Below, piece after piece: positions 18,125 to 27,066 of a stretch of DNA of 48,442 nucleotides. The notes below the pieces were generated by a model. It ran no database searches, was not told where the DNA came from, and saw only the letters and a list, made by a program, of their open reading frames with translations. The position numbers and the translations under genes are program-made. This stretch comes from JBAXAM01 sp964565935 (GTDB lineage: Bacteria; Pseudomonadota; Gammaproteobacteria; UBA9339). Each line of letters opens with the position of its first letter. Position 1 is the stretch's first letter. The stretch is taken from the NCBI GenBank assembly GCA_964565935.1, contig CAZMGW010000006.1, positions 1 to 48,442 of the forward strand, written 5' to 3'.

Positions 18125-19045
18125 ATGGCATTAAAAAAACCAGCATCTAAAAAAACAAATAAGCCTAAAGAATTAAACACACCTTGCGATTTTATTCGTT
18201 TTGCAGTAAGCCAATTTGGAAAAGCAAAAATTTATTTTGGCCACGGAACTGATAATGCGTGGGATGAGGCTATCTATTTGATTTTACACGCCTTGCATTT
18301 ACCACAGAATATAGACCCATCTATGTTAGATGCACAACTAACGTCTGGTGAAAAGCAAGCTGTAATAAAAATCATTAATCGACGTATTAAAGAGCACATT
18401 CCCGCGGCATATTTAACCCAAGAAGCAGGATTTGCTGGCCTATCTTTTTATGTTGATGAACGTGTGTTGATTCCCCGTTCGCCGATGGGAGAATTAATTC
18501 AAAACCGCTTTGCTCCGTGGATTGATCCGAAAAAAGTCAAGCGCATTTTAGATATCGGTACTGGAAGTGGTTGTATAGCCATTAGCTGTGCATATGCATT
18601 TCCTAATGCGAAGGTTGACGCGATTGATGTTTCAGCGGATGCACTAAAAGTAGCTGCAATAAATTGCGCCAAGCATTCAGTTAAAAAAAGAGTCAGGCTT
18701 TTAAAGTCCGATCTGTTTAGTGCCCTTAAAAAAGAGACTTACGATATTATTGTTAGCAATCCACCGTATGTGGGTCGGGCAGAGATGCAAACCTTGCCAA
18801 AGGAATATCTGCATGAGCCGGGCCGCGCACTTCTTGCTGGTAAAAATGGGGATGAAATAGTTGAAAAAATTCTCCAAGAGTCACCAAAGCACTTGTCAAA
18901 GCACGGTATTTTGGTGGTTGAGGTTGGTAATAGCGAGCCCGTGGTTTTGCAGAAATATCCGCATTTGCCGTTTACTTGGTTAGAATTTGAGCAAGGAGAG
19001 GGCGAGGTTTTTCTTCTAACGGCGGAGCAATTAAAGAGTCGCTAA
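18125..19045 (+). CDS. prmB: ribosomal protein L3 glutamine methyltransferase PrmB
   Basis: PrmB methylates a glutamine of ribosomal protein L3 using S-adenosylmethionine. The N-terminal region contains the family-typical FGHGTDNAWDEA segment, then DIGTGSGCIAI (SAM-binding motif I) and the catalytic NPPY motif in VSNPPYVG. Length is 306 residues. The start has a Lys-rich extension of about 20 residues. Its 3' end overlaps the convergent aroK by 15 bases. The FGHGTDNAWDEA signature favours PrmB over the paralogue PrmC. Confidence 0.92.
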   Translation: MALKKPASKKTNKPKELNTPCDFIRFAVSQFGKAKIYFGHGTDNAWDEAIYLILHALHLPQNIDPSMLDAQLTSGEKQAVIKIINRRIKEHIPAAYLTQEAGFAGLSFYVDERVLIPRSPMGELIQNRFAPWIDPKKVKRILDIGTGSGCIAISCAYAFPNAKVDAIDVSADALKVAAINCAKHSVKKRVRLLKSDLFSALKKETYDIIVSNPPYVGRAEMQTLPKEYLHEPGRALLAGKNGDEIVEKILQESPKHLSKHGILVVEVGNSEPVVLQKYPHLPFTWLEFEQGEGEVFLLTAEQLKSR

Positions 19046-19576
19046 TTTGAGAGCCTTCTGTTTCTGTATTAGCGTAATTAAATCTGCAACGGCTGCTCGT
19101 GTTGGTTTATGATCGGTGTCATAAATAAGATCTGCCAATTCTTCATAAAGAGGTTCATATTCTTGGCGCAGTCGCTTTAAAATACTGCGCCTTTCTTCAG
19201 TTTCGGCAGATAATGGACGTTTTTTCCCATAGCCGGTACGAATCAGTTGATCATCCAAAGAGGTGCGCAAGTATATTATAAATCCATTAGTTGCGATTGC
19301 GGTGCGATTTTCTAATGTGGCAACGGTACTCCCCCCAGTTGCCAAAACAATATTCCGTTTTTGCGCTAATTCTGCAATTACTTTTTGTTCACGCTCGCGG
19401 AAACCTTCCTCGCCTTCCAAATCGTAAATCCACAAAAGATCAACGCCAGCGCGCTCTTCGACAACTTGATCAGAATCATGAAAATTCCAACCAACTTCTT
19501 TGGCAAAGGCTTTGCCGATGCTGGTTTTGCCGACCCCCATGGGTCCGATGAGAACTATGTTAAATAAGTTTTTCAT
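19031..19576 (-). CDS. aroK: shikimate kinase
   Basis: Shikimate kinase phosphorylates shikimate in aromatic amino acid synthesis. The sequence has Walker A GPMGVGKTS (residues about 11-19), the DSD motif in NFHDSDQVVEE, the ExxFRxxE motif in GEEGFREREQ, GGS in LATGGSTV, and the lid Arg region KKRPLS. Length is 181 residues. It is eight bases downstream of metK on the same strand, the last gene of that run. The aroB partner often found beside aroK is not adjacent. Confidence 0.92.
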   Translation of the reverse strand: MKNLFNIVLIGPMGVGKTSIGKAFAKEVGWNFHDSDQVVEERAGVDLLWIYDLEGEEGFREREQKVIAELAQKRNIVLATGGSTVATLENRTAIATNGFIIYLRTSLDDQLIRTGYGKKRPLSAETEERRSILKRLRQEYEPLYEELADLIYDTDHKPTRAAVADLITLIQKQKALKLATL

Positions 19577-19584
19577 TCTTTAAT

Positions 19585-20736
19585 TTATATTGCTTCTCGC
19601 AAAAGCTTGGCTTTATCAGTACGTTCCCAAGTAAAACTGTGGGCGTCTTCGCGGCCAAAATGGCCGAAAGCCGCAGTTTTATAATAAATTGGGCGCAATA
19701 AATTTAAAGTTGTAATAATTCCGGCTGGGGTAAGATCAAAATGTTTTTCAACTAATTCAACCAAGAGCTCATTAGCAATTTTACCAGTACCAAAAGTATC
19801 AATATTAATAGAAACCGGCTTTGCCACACCAATTGCATAGGCGACTTGAATTTCGCATTTATCAGCTAAACCCGCTGCCACAATGTTTTTGGCAATGTAG
19901 CGTCCCATATAGCTAGCAGACCTATCAACCTTAGATGGATCTTTGCCTGAGAAGCAACCACCGCCATGATGCGCTGCGCCGCCATAGGTATCAACGATAA
20001 TCTTGCGTCCAGTCAAACCAGTGTCGCCTTTGGGCCCACCGATTACAAATTTCCCTGTTGGGTTAATCAAATATTTTGTGTTTTTGATTAATTTTGCAGG
20101 CAGCACAGGTTTAATAATTTCTTCAATAACTGCTTCGCTTAGTTCATGATGGGAAATATCAGCCGTGTGCTGTGTAGATAACACAACGGTTTCTATGGCG
20201 ATTGGTTTGCCATCCTCATAACGTACCGTAACTTGACTTTTGCCGTCCGGTCTAATCCAGGGCAAGCTATTGTCATGCAAAACTTTGGCATGACGCTCCA
20301 TTAAGCGATGAGAGTACATCAAAGGGGCGGGCATTAATTCTTCGGTTTCGTTAGTAGCATAACCAAACATTAAGCCTTGATCACCGGCGCCTTGCTCTTT
20401 ATTTTTATGAGCATCAACACCTCGCGCGATATCCGGTGATTGTTTACCAATTGCACTTAAAACCGCACACGAATCAGCGTCAAAACCAAGGGCTGGGTCC
20501 ACATAACCAATTTTACGAATAACTTTGCGCGCCAACTCTTCGATATCAACCCATGCGGTGGTAGTAATTTCGCCCGCAATTAAAACCATGCCAGTTTTAA
20601 CTAAAGCTTCACAGGCAACCCGGCAGGTAGGATCTTGTTGGATAATCGCATCTAACACGGCATCTGAAAGTTGATCTGCAACTTTATCTGGATGTCCCGC
20701 CGCTACTGATTCTGAGGTAAATAAATATTGGCTCAT
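19585..20736 (-). CDS. metK: S-adenosylmethionine synthetase
   Basis: MetK makes S-adenosylmethionine from methionine and ATP. Recognisable motifs are SESVAAGHPDKVADQLSD at the N-terminus, GAGDQGLMFGYA near residue 115, and the Gly-rich GGGCFSGKDPSKVDRS loop near residue 257. Length is 383 residues, as in E. coli. It is the cofactor source for the radical SAM enzyme and PrmB in this window. Only 33 bases separate it from the lipoprotein gene upstream, so a SAM riboswitch is not possible there. Confidence 0.97.
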   Translation of the reverse strand: MSQYLFTSESVAAGHPDKVADQLSDAVLDAIIQQDPTCRVACEALVKTGMVLIAGEITTTAWVDIEELARKVIRKIGYVDPALGFDADSCAVLSAIGKQSPDIARGVDAHKNKEQGAGDQGLMFGYATNETEELMPAPLMYSHRLMERHAKVLHDNSLPWIRPDGKSQVTVRYEDGKPIAIETVVLSTQHTADISHHELSEAVIEEIIKPVLPAKLIKNTKYLINPTGKFVIGGPKGDTGLTGRKIIVDTYGGAAHHGGGCFSGKDPSKVDRSASYMGRYIAKNIVAAGLADKCEIQVAYAIGVAKPVSINIDTFGTGKIANELLVELVEKHFDLTPAGIITTLNLLRPIYYKTAAFGHFGREDAHSFTWERTDKAKLLREAI

Positions 20737-20769
20737 TGTGTCTCCTTTGGATTATTAAATATTAAGTAA

Positions 20770-21390
20770 TTAGTTGGTTTTAGATGCAGCTATGTTTAAT
20801 GCGCGCACCCCGCGTGTAAGAATGCTTTGTAACCCCTTGCTCCATGCTGCTAACAGGCTATTGGTGTCTTTCTCCTTTAAAGCAACTTTCGCTGATAATG
20901 TTTGATCAAATAAGATATCGTTCTTAGTGTTCGTTTGTTTGGTTAGTATGAAATGTATTGCAACTACCGCTTGAGGGCAGGCGCGATTGCGATAGTCGGC
21001 GTAAAGTTCTGAAATTTGCACTTGTAGTTTATTTTGTGGTGTTAATGATTCCGCCGCATCCAAATTAAACTTTCCTAAAGCTTTGAGATAATTTGCCAGC
21101 GCTGGTTCAAGCTGTTCTGTGGGGGATACCAGAAAACTGTGATAATAGTCGGTTAAATATTGGGTTGCACTTATACGATAAAGAAAATCAACCTGATCAT
21201 AAGGGGTAATTGCTGTTATTTGATCAACAAAAATCGAGCGTTTGTTTTTTGTTATTTTCTTTTCGGGCAAAGCTTTTATGTTTAATAAATATTGTTGATG
21301 TCCAACATATTTTGCTGAAATGCATCCTATTGTTGGCAAGCATAGCAAACAACATATTATCAAGCGTGTCATGTGTTTAAAGGTTATCAT
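20770..21390 (-). CDS. ABC-transport auxiliary lipoprotein (PqiC-like)
   Basis: The N-terminus is a lipoprotein signal ending in PTIGC, with the acylated Cys at about residue 23. The rest resembles the ABC_trans_aux/PqiC-type outer-membrane partner of MCE systems, with a central segment on residue reactivity with substrates not discernible by eye. Its ATG overlaps the mlaD stop codon (ATGA), so it is translationally coupled to the MCE operon. That position is the strongest evidence for the role: an outer-membrane end of a lipid transport bridge. Length is 206 residues. Confidence 0.75.
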   Translation of the reverse strand: MITFKHMTRLIICCLLCLPTIGCISAKYVGHQQYLLNIKALPEKKITKNKRSIFVDQITAITPYDQVDFLYRISATQYLTDYYHSFLVSPTEQLEPALANYLKALGKFNLDAAESLTPQNKLQVQISELYADYRNRACPQAVVAIHFILTKQTNTKNDILFDQTLSAKVALKEKDTNSLLAAWSKGLQSILTRGVRALNIAASKTN

Positions 21391-22181
21391 AACTTACTCG
21401 GATCCAAGGGTGGTGGGGATTTGCCAAATACCATACTTGAGGGGTTAAGTTTTAATTGCTCGGTTATGGTGCGTAAATTATTTGAAATAATCTTAAAGTT
21501 TTGCAGAGTTGCTGCTAGAGGGCCATTAACTTGGCTTAAGGAGTAGTCAGTTTTGGTGGCTACCTGAGAAAGAGAAACAGTTAATTGGTTAATGTCCTGA
21601 AATACCTTTTTGAAATTTATATCTTTTAATTCGTTCATGATGTATTGAGCATTTTCGCTTAATCTGGTTAGGGTGCTGGGTACAGAGGGGATATAAAAAT
21701 CTTTGGGTCGCCAGTTAATTGTGAGCGGTGGGCTGGATTTTGGATCAACATAATTGAGTTCGAGGTAACTGAGTCCGGTTAACCCTTGGGCCACTAGTTT
21801 AACCCTTAGTCCTTGTTCCACCTCTTTCGTTAATAGCACTAGGAACATGCTTTTTGTAAGTTGTGTAAATAATTTTGAGGTAATTGCTATTTTTACGTAA
21901 ATAGAGCGGTTGTGCATTTCTGCATCAGAATCCTTAAGGTTTTTGTATATTTCATTAGTAAAGGCAATATCTTTAATATAGCCAATTTGCAAGCCGCGAT
22001 ATTTTACTGGTGTGCCCTCAGATATCCCTTGAATTGATTCTTCGAAATAAGTTTCAATATAAACAATAGGTTGGAATAGCTTACTTGAACCAAACGCCAA
22101 TAAGGCAAAGATTATCAAGCCCATGCCAACCAAAACGAAAGTCCCTATTTTAAAATAACTGATATCGTTACTATTATTCAT
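21387..22181 (-). CDS. mlaD: MCE-domain lipid transport protein (MlaD-like)
   Basis: MCE proteins form hexameric rings that carry phospholipids across the periplasm. The protein has an N-terminal membrane anchor (about residues 12-32) and one MCE domain starting at about residue 38 with YIETYFEESIQGISEGTPVKYRGLQIGYI. A longer C-terminal part follows, with helical segments that could form a coiled tunnel. Length is 264 residues, longer than E. coli MlaD. It starts four bases after the ATPase gene stops. Confidence 0.88.
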   Translation of the reverse strand: MNNSNDISYFKIGTFVLVGMGLIIFALLAFGSSKLFQPIVYIETYFEESIQGISEGTPVKYRGLQIGYIKDIAFTNEIYKNLKDSDAEMHNRSIYVKIAITSKLFTQLTKSMFLVLLTKEVEQGLRVKLVAQGLTGLSYLELNYVDPKSSPPLTINWRPKDFYIPSVPSTLTRLSENAQYIMNELKDINFKKVFQDINQLTVSLSQVATKTDYSLSQVNGPLAATLQNFKIISNNLRTITEQLKLNPSSMVFGKSPPPLDPSKL

Positions 22182-22185
22182 TTAG

Positions 22186-22926
22186 CTATACCAATTTATG
22201 TGCAAAAAAGCGTTTTACTAGAGGGTCAGAACTTTTACCCAACTCCTCAGGGTTCCCCATGGCAATTATTTGCCCTTCATGTAACAGAATAACGCGTTGT
22301 GCTATTTTGTAAATACTTGAAAGATCGTGCGATACAATCACAAAAGTAATTCCTAAAATCTGGGACAATTTTACTATAACTTCATCAAGTTCAGAAGAAC
22401 TAATGGGGTCTAGTCCAGATGTAGGCTCATCTAGGAATAATATTTTGGGGTCTAGAGCCATTGCACGAGCAATAGCAGCTCGTTTTTGCATGCCTCCGCT
22501 AACTTGAGCTGGCATGTAGTCGCCGAATCCATCCAATCCCACCATTTTTAATTTATTATGCACAATTTCGGTGATGGCAGCTGGGGGTAGTTGTGTTAAT
22601 TCCTCCAATGGCAACCTAATATTTTCCAACAAAGTCATCGAGCCAAATAAAGCACCGCTTTGATAGAGCACCCCGATTTTTCTTAGTACTCCTAGCAGTT
22701 GAGATTCGGTGGCGTGATTAATGTTTTGTCCATCAATTATAATATTCCCAGCCGAAGGTTCCAAAAGACCAATCATGTGGTTCAATAAGGTTGTCTTACC
22801 ACACCCCGATCCTCCTACAATCATAAAAATCTCACCTGGATGAATTTTAAAATTAATATTTTCTAAAATTATCCTGGAATCATATTGCACTTTTAGGTTT
22901 TGCACCTCAATGATTGGATTATTCAT
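22186..22926 (-). CDS. mlaF: MlaF-like ABC transporter ATPase
   Basis: This ATPase energises MCE-type lipid transport together with the MlaE permease. It contains Walker A GGSGCGKTTL (about residues 38-47), a Q-loop in GVLYQSGALFGSMT, the signature VSGGMQKRAAIARA, Walker B KILFLDEPTSGLDP and the switch His in VIVSHDL. The SGALFGSMT segment and the MQKR in the signature are characteristic of the MlaF/Ttg2A group. Length is 246 residues. It is three bases downstream of mlaE. Confidence 0.93.
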   Translation of the reverse strand: MNNPIIEVQNLKVQYDSRIILENINFKIHPGEIFMIVGGSGCGKTTLLNHMIGLLEPSAGNIIIDGQNINHATESQLLGVLRKIGVLYQSGALFGSMTLLENIRLPLEELTQLPPAAITEIVHNKLKMVGLDGFGDYMPAQVSGGMQKRAAIARAMALDPKILFLDEPTSGLDPISSSELDEVIVKLSQILGITFVIVSHDLSSIYKIAQRVILLHEGQIIAMGNPEELGKSSDPLVKRFFAHKLV

Positions 22927-22929
22927 GCA

Positions 22930-24042
22930 TTAAACCCCCAGCACATAGTATATTAATGCAAAGATGCCATCGACCGCAACGAGCATTATTAGACTGCTGA
23001 CTACTGCCTGAGTAGTAGATTGACCGACAGCTCTAGCACCAAAACGGGTTTTAATACCATGCAAACAGCCAACACCAGCAATTACGAAACCAAATGCAAA
23101 AACTTTGATCAATCCGCCAATATAATCTGTTGAATCAATAGCTTGATGTAATTGGTTCATAAAGGTATCGGTTGTGTATCCTATTGAACTCATTACCACC
23201 ATTGACCCAAGCAAGCCAAATATAATAAAAAAAGACTCCAATATTGGTGTTATCACCATCGTAGCAAGAATTCTTGGAACAACTAAAAAACGAATTGGAT
23301 TGAGCCCCATAGTTTTTAGCGCATCAATTTCCTGATTGATCTTCATGGTACCGATTTCCGCGGCAAAAGATGAGGCCGTGCGACCCGCGAGCAAAACGGC
23401 CGTTAATAAAGGGCCCATTTCTCTTACCAAACCCAAGCCGACCAAATTGATCATATAAACTTGTGCGCCGAATTGCTTAAATGATGGTGCGGCTTGAAAG
23501 GTTGAAATCAATCCAATTAAAAAACCAATAAGCGCGACAATCGGCAAAGCTTGGGGGCCAACTTCTTCAGCAAATCTTAAAGAGTCTCGCCAGCGAATTT
23601 TCTTGTGGTTTAACAAAGTAAAAAACAACTGATAGGAGAGGATGCCTAAAAAAACAATGTTCTCATGAAAAATTTTCAAAAAATCAACAGTAACACGCCC
23701 AACATGCTCGGAGAATTTTTCGTCATATGCTATTTCTTGTTTAGGTTTATCAGGTTGTTGGTCAATGTATTGCAACAAATTTTGAAAGTCGGCTTGTAGG
23801 TTATCAATTATGCAATCCAGTTTTTGCTCGATTTGGTGCTTGCGTAGTGTTTGTATCAATGCGATACCAGCCCCATCGCAATAGGCAACATCTTTAAAAT
23901 CAAGAATTAACGAAGTAGGACTGTTCTGGGTAACGATCGTTGTGCACGGATCCCAAAGCTTGGCCACGCTATCAACATCCAGTCGTCCGGAGAAAATGAT
24001 TTTTAGCTTATCGGTTGATAGTTTTTCGATTCGAAAGCTCAT
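22930..24042 (-). CDS. mlaE: MlaE-like permease with N-terminal STAS (MlaB-like) domain
   Basis: The MlaE permease extracts or inserts phospholipids at the inner membrane. Residues about 1-95 form a STAS domain (SGRLDVDSVAKLWD, DFKDVAYCDGAGIAL), the role played by separate MlaB in E. coli. The permease follows with the conserved GLISTFQAAPSFKQFGA, REMGPLLTAVLLAGRTASSFAAEIGTM stretch and about five membrane segments. I chose ATG 24042, giving 370 residues, because the 12 codons upstream precede the STAS fold and look non-conserved. The gene starts 93 bases after the corrected yggS stop. No MlaC homologue is in the cluster. Confidence 0.9.
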   Translation of the reverse strand: MSFRIEKLSTDKLKIIFSGRLDVDSVAKLWDPCTTIVTQNSPTSLILDFKDVAYCDGAGIALIQTLRKHQIEQKLDCIIDNLQADFQNLLQYIDQQPDKPKQEIAYDEKFSEHVGRVTVDFLKIFHENIVFLGILSYQLFFTLLNHKKIRWRDSLRFAEEVGPQALPIVALIGFLIGLISTFQAAPSFKQFGAQVYMINLVGLGLVREMGPLLTAVLLAGRTASSFAAEIGTMKINQEIDALKTMGLNPIRFLVVPRILATMVITPILESFFIIFGLLGSMVVMSSIGYTTDTFMNQLHQAIDSTDYIGGLIKVFAFGFVIAGVGCLHGIKTRFGARAVGQSTTQAVVSSLIMLVAVDGIFALIYYVLGV

Positions 24043-24135
24043 AAGTATTTTATTTCCATGGCTGCTATCCCTAAACAAACTTCCGTATTATGGCCTATAT
24101 AGTACCATAGTGTAAATTTTTGATAATGTGATTCT

Positions 24136-24836
24136 TTAACAAGCGTGTTTAGTTCGTTTCCCAAACACCGCCGCTCCAATTCTAACAATAGTCGCCCCGG
24201 CGNNNNNNNNNNTGCCGCTTCGAAGTCATTCGACATGCCCATGCTTAAAGTGTCAATGTCAATACCGTGGTTTTGTAAGCTTTTGAATTCTAAATAAAGA
24301 TCTTGGAAGGGGTTAATTTGCTGCTCAAAGCTTTCAGAATAGGCAGGGATTGTCATCAGGCCGCGCAGCTTCAATTTAGGCAAATGTGCAATTTTTTTAG
24401 CAAGCGGTAAAATATCTTCACGTAAAACACCGGCTTTATTTGTCTCATTACTAATATTAACTTGAATGCAAACGTTAAGAGGTGGTAAGTCAGCGGGGCG
24501 GTGTTTATTCAATAATTCAGCCATCTCGTAGTTCGCAACAGTCTCAACCCAAGAAAAGTTTTGCGCGATCAATTTTGCCTTTTTTGATTGAATTCTGCCA
24601 ATGTAGTGCCAGGTGAGATTTTGACACGAAAGCTCTTTAATTTTAACCAAAGCTTCTTGTAAGTAACTCTCGCCGAAGTGAGTTTGAGGGCAGCCCACTG
24701 CCTCCTTAATCTTTTCGATGGAGTGGGATTTTGACACTGCAACCAATGTTACCGATCCTGGCGGACGGTTATATTTAATTTCTGCAGTAGCAATTGCTTT
24801 TTCAATCTGCTCTAAATTTTTTTGAATATTTTCCAA
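24136..24836 (-). CDS. yggS: YggS/PLPBP family pyridoxal phosphate homeostasis protein
   Basis: YggS binds pyridoxal phosphate without catalysis and maintains B6 homeostasis. The PLP lysine lies in LVAVSKSHS (about residue 35), with HFGESYLQEA, WHYIGRIQSKK and LSMGMSNDFEAA following as in the family. The gene is interrupted by ten N. Translating straight through gives a false C-terminus that runs to 24039. In the correct frame beyond the gap the sequence reads AGATIVRIGAAVFGKRTKHAC and stops at 24136, which is the normal YggS end, about 232 residues. The missing stretch must therefore be 2 modulo 3 bases, most simply five. Confidence 0.9.
24203..24212. other. assembly gap (10 N) of wrong length
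   Basis: Ten N interrupt yggS. Frame analysis of both flanks requires a gap length of 2 modulo 3, so ten cannot be the true length. The missing residues are probably part of EAAIAAGAT. Confidence 0.95.
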
Positions 24837-24922
24837 TTTCGATATCTTTTTGAGTTTATGGTAAACAATTATAACGAGTTGAATGATATTATAAAAGCTG
24901 TTTAAATACGCGTAATAATATT

Positions 24923-24931
24923 TGCTATAAT
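24923..24931 (+). promoter_or_regulatory. extended -10 promoter element for tolA
   Basis: TGCTATAAT matches the extended -10 consensus perfectly (TG at 24923-24924, TATAAT at 24926-24931). No good -35 is seen. Transcription would begin near 24938, only a few bases before the ATG at 24942, and the earlier ATG at 24930 would lie inside the promoter. This is a sequence match only. Confidence 0.45.
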
Positions 24932-24941
24932 GCAGTTATGT

Positions 24942-25712
24942 ATGATTGAGCGTTCTTACAAACAGGCGTTTGTTTTTGCCATAGTGCTACATGTGGCGCT
25001 GGTGCTTTCTTTGCTAATTAAATTTACTACATCTTCAAGGTCGTTGGCGTTGAGCCGGTCGAGTGTCATTATCAATGCGGTTGCAATTAGTGAGCGTAAT
25101 ATCGACAATCAAATGTATAAGCCGCCAGTTGCGCCAAAGCAGGAAGAAATCACCAAAGACACCCCTGTGCAACCGGTTGTAAAGCAACAACCAGATGTCG
25201 CCGCTAAAAAAGCGCAGATAAAGACTACCTTACAAAAATACTTATTGGCTGAGCAAGCCAAAGAGATGGCTGCGCTAAAAAAAGAAAAGCAAGTGTACCA
25301 AAAAAAGATGGCCAAGGAGCAACAACAGCAAATGCAAAAAATGCTGCAGAATCAGGTTTTAGCAGAGCAAAAACAATTGGCAGAGGAGCAGTCCGAGGCT
25401 CATGGTAGTCAATCGCAAGGGGAGGTTGATAAATACAAAGCCCAAGTTCTGCAGGCGATATCCTCGCAATGGATTGTTCCCGATGGAGTTGATGACAAAG
25501 CCGTGTGTCAACTGTTGATTAATGTTGCTCCAGGTGGGGTAGTGCTAGACGTGCAATTATTAAGCAGCAGTGGTAACTCGATTTTAGACCGCTCTGCGCA
25601 GACGGCGGTGTTAAAAGCGTCACCGCTTCCTGTGCCTACGGAACCGGGGCTATTTGATGAGTTTCGCACGATAAAATTGCGATTTAATCCACAAGGTGTT
25701 ATTAGTAATTGA
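24942..25712 (+). CDS. tolA: TolA, Tol-Pal envelope protein
   Basis: TolA links the inner-membrane TolQR motor to Pal during outer-membrane constriction. The sequence starts with MIERSYKQAFVFAIVLHVALVLSLL, giving an N-terminal membrane anchor with the SHLS-like His. A Lys/Gln/Ala-rich helical domain follows (about residues 75-165), then the C-terminal TolA domain from about residue 170 (VDKYKAQVLQAISSQW to SPLPVP). With the start at 24942 it has 256 residues; an ATG four codons earlier is less likely. tolQ and tolR are not upstream here, so the operon is split. Confidence 0.9.
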   Translation: MIERSYKQAFVFAIVLHVALVLSLLIKFTTSSRSLALSRSSVIINAVAISERNIDNQMYKPPVAPKQEEITKDTPVQPVVKQQPDVAAKKAQIKTTLQKYLLAEQAKEMAALKKEKQVYQKKMAKEQQQQMQKMLQNQVLAEQKQLAEEQSEAHGSQSQGEVDKYKAQVLQAISSQWIVPDGVDDKAVCQLLINVAPGGVVLDVQLLSSSGNSILDRSAQTAVLKASPLPVPTEPGLFDEFRTIKLRFNPQGVISN

Positions 25713-25745
25713 AAAAATTCTCATATATGTTAGAAGGTGGTTAAG

Positions 25746-27026
25746 ATGATGAAAATATTTAAGATAGTTGGTTTTAGTTTGCTGTTTTGTTCGCATGCAG
25801 CATTAGCGGTTTTAGAGCTTGAGTTAACCCAGGGCGTAGATAACGCCATTCCAATTGCAATTTCGTCTTTTGCTGGGCAGGAGGCAATTAAATCGGCTGA
25901 TAATCAAATAAGCGTTGTTGTTAGCAGTGACCTTAAAAATAGTGGCAGATTTAGATTGGTGGAAGCCGCAAATCAGTCACCAGGGGCAATAGATTTTGAA
26001 GCGTGGCGTGCTAAAAAGGTAGAAGGGGTGGTAACTGGCCAAATTAAATCATTGGGCGGTGACCAGTTTCAAGTCGTTTTCCAATTATTTGATGTTTATA
26101 ATAAAAATAAATTGTTTGAAAAAGAGTATACGGTAAAAACGGACAAGTTACGTAAATTGGCCCATCACATCAGTGATACCATCTACCAGCAATTTACCGG
26201 AGATCGAGGAATATTTTCTACCAAAATAGCTTATATTCTGGCCAAACGCCATGGTCGTTCAGGGCAGTACAAATTTCAAGTAGCCGATAGCGATGGCTAT
26301 AATCCTCGTACTTTATTGGTTACGAGCTTCCCATTAATGTCACCCGCTTGGTCTCCTGATGGCAAACAGATTGCCTATGTGTCATTTGAAGGTAATCGTG
26401 CGGCAATTTATGTGCAAGATCTTGCAACTGGTAAGCGCCGAATTCTGTCGAAAGCCCCTGGTATCAATGGAGCTCCGGCCTGGTCGCCTGACGGAAGAAA
26501 AATGGCTTTGGTGCTAACCCAAACCGGGTATCCCAAGATTTATGTTTTAGATTTAGCAACTAATCAGTTAGAGCGCCTTACGGATGATTGGTCATTAGAC
26601 ACTGAACCAAATTGGGCTCCTGATGGGAACTCTTTGATTTTTACCTCTAATCGAGGTGGCGGACCACAAATTTACAGGGTCTATCTCGATAACAAAAAGG
26701 TCGAGCGTGTTACTTATAATGGCCCATACAATGCTAGGGCGTCATTTACATCAAACGGTAAGGCAATTGTAATGTTGCATCAGGTTGGAGATATGTTTAG
26801 TATTGCGCATGAAGATTTACAATCAAGGCGCACTACGGTGCTAACGCAATCGGGGCTTAATGAGTCCCCAAGTGTTGCGCCAAATGGCAAAATGGTTGTT
26901 TATGCTACTAATAATGGTAGTCGTGGTATGCTTGCAGAGGTTTCGATTGATGGGCGTGTGAAGTTGTTGTTGCCGGCGGGTGAGGGGGCAGTACAGGAAC
27001 CAGCTTGGTCGCCTTTTATTAACTAA
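25746..27026 (+). CDS. tolB: TolB, Tol-Pal periplasmic beta-propeller
   Basis: TolB is a periplasmic protein interacting with Pal and TolA. A signal peptide ends near AALA (residue about 19). The N-terminal alpha/beta domain (to about 165) is followed by a six-bladed propeller with repeats of the PAWSPDGKxIAYVS, PAWSPDGRKMALV, PNWAPDGNSLIFTS type. The ATG 25746 lies five bases after AAGGTGG; an upstream GTG at 25737 is in frame but sits within this ribosome site. Length is 426 residues. It follows tolA by 33 bases. Confidence 0.95.
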   Translation: MMKIFKIVGFSLLFCSHAALAVLELELTQGVDNAIPIAISSFAGQEAIKSADNQISVVVSSDLKNSGRFRLVEAANQSPGAIDFEAWRAKKVEGVVTGQIKSLGGDQFQVVFQLFDVYNKNKLFEKEYTVKTDKLRKLAHHISDTIYQQFTGDRGIFSTKIAYILAKRHGRSGQYKFQVADSDGYNPRTLLVTSFPLMSPAWSPDGKQIAYVSFEGNRAAIYVQDLATGKRRILSKAPGINGAPAWSPDGRKMALVLTQTGYPKIYVLDLATNQLERLTDDWSLDTEPNWAPDGNSLIFTSNRGGGPQIYRVYLDNKKVERVTYNGPYNARASFTSNGKAIVMLHQVGDMFSIAHEDLQSRRTTVLTQSGLNESPSVAPNGKMVVYATNNGSRGMLAEVSIDGRVKLLLPAGEGAVQEPAWSPFIN

Positions 27027-27066
27027 GGTGAGTAAATAAGCAGGCAAACTCTACTATGCTGGCCAT

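Noticed and set aside
20737..20769. SAM riboswitch upstream of metK
   Set aside because: Only 33 bases separate metK from the upstream gene, too short for any known SAM-sensing RNA.
24039..24135. Longer yggS C-terminus overlapping mlaE
   Set aside because: It arises only from reading through ten N in the wrong frame; the frame-corrected sequence gives the family-typical end at 24136.
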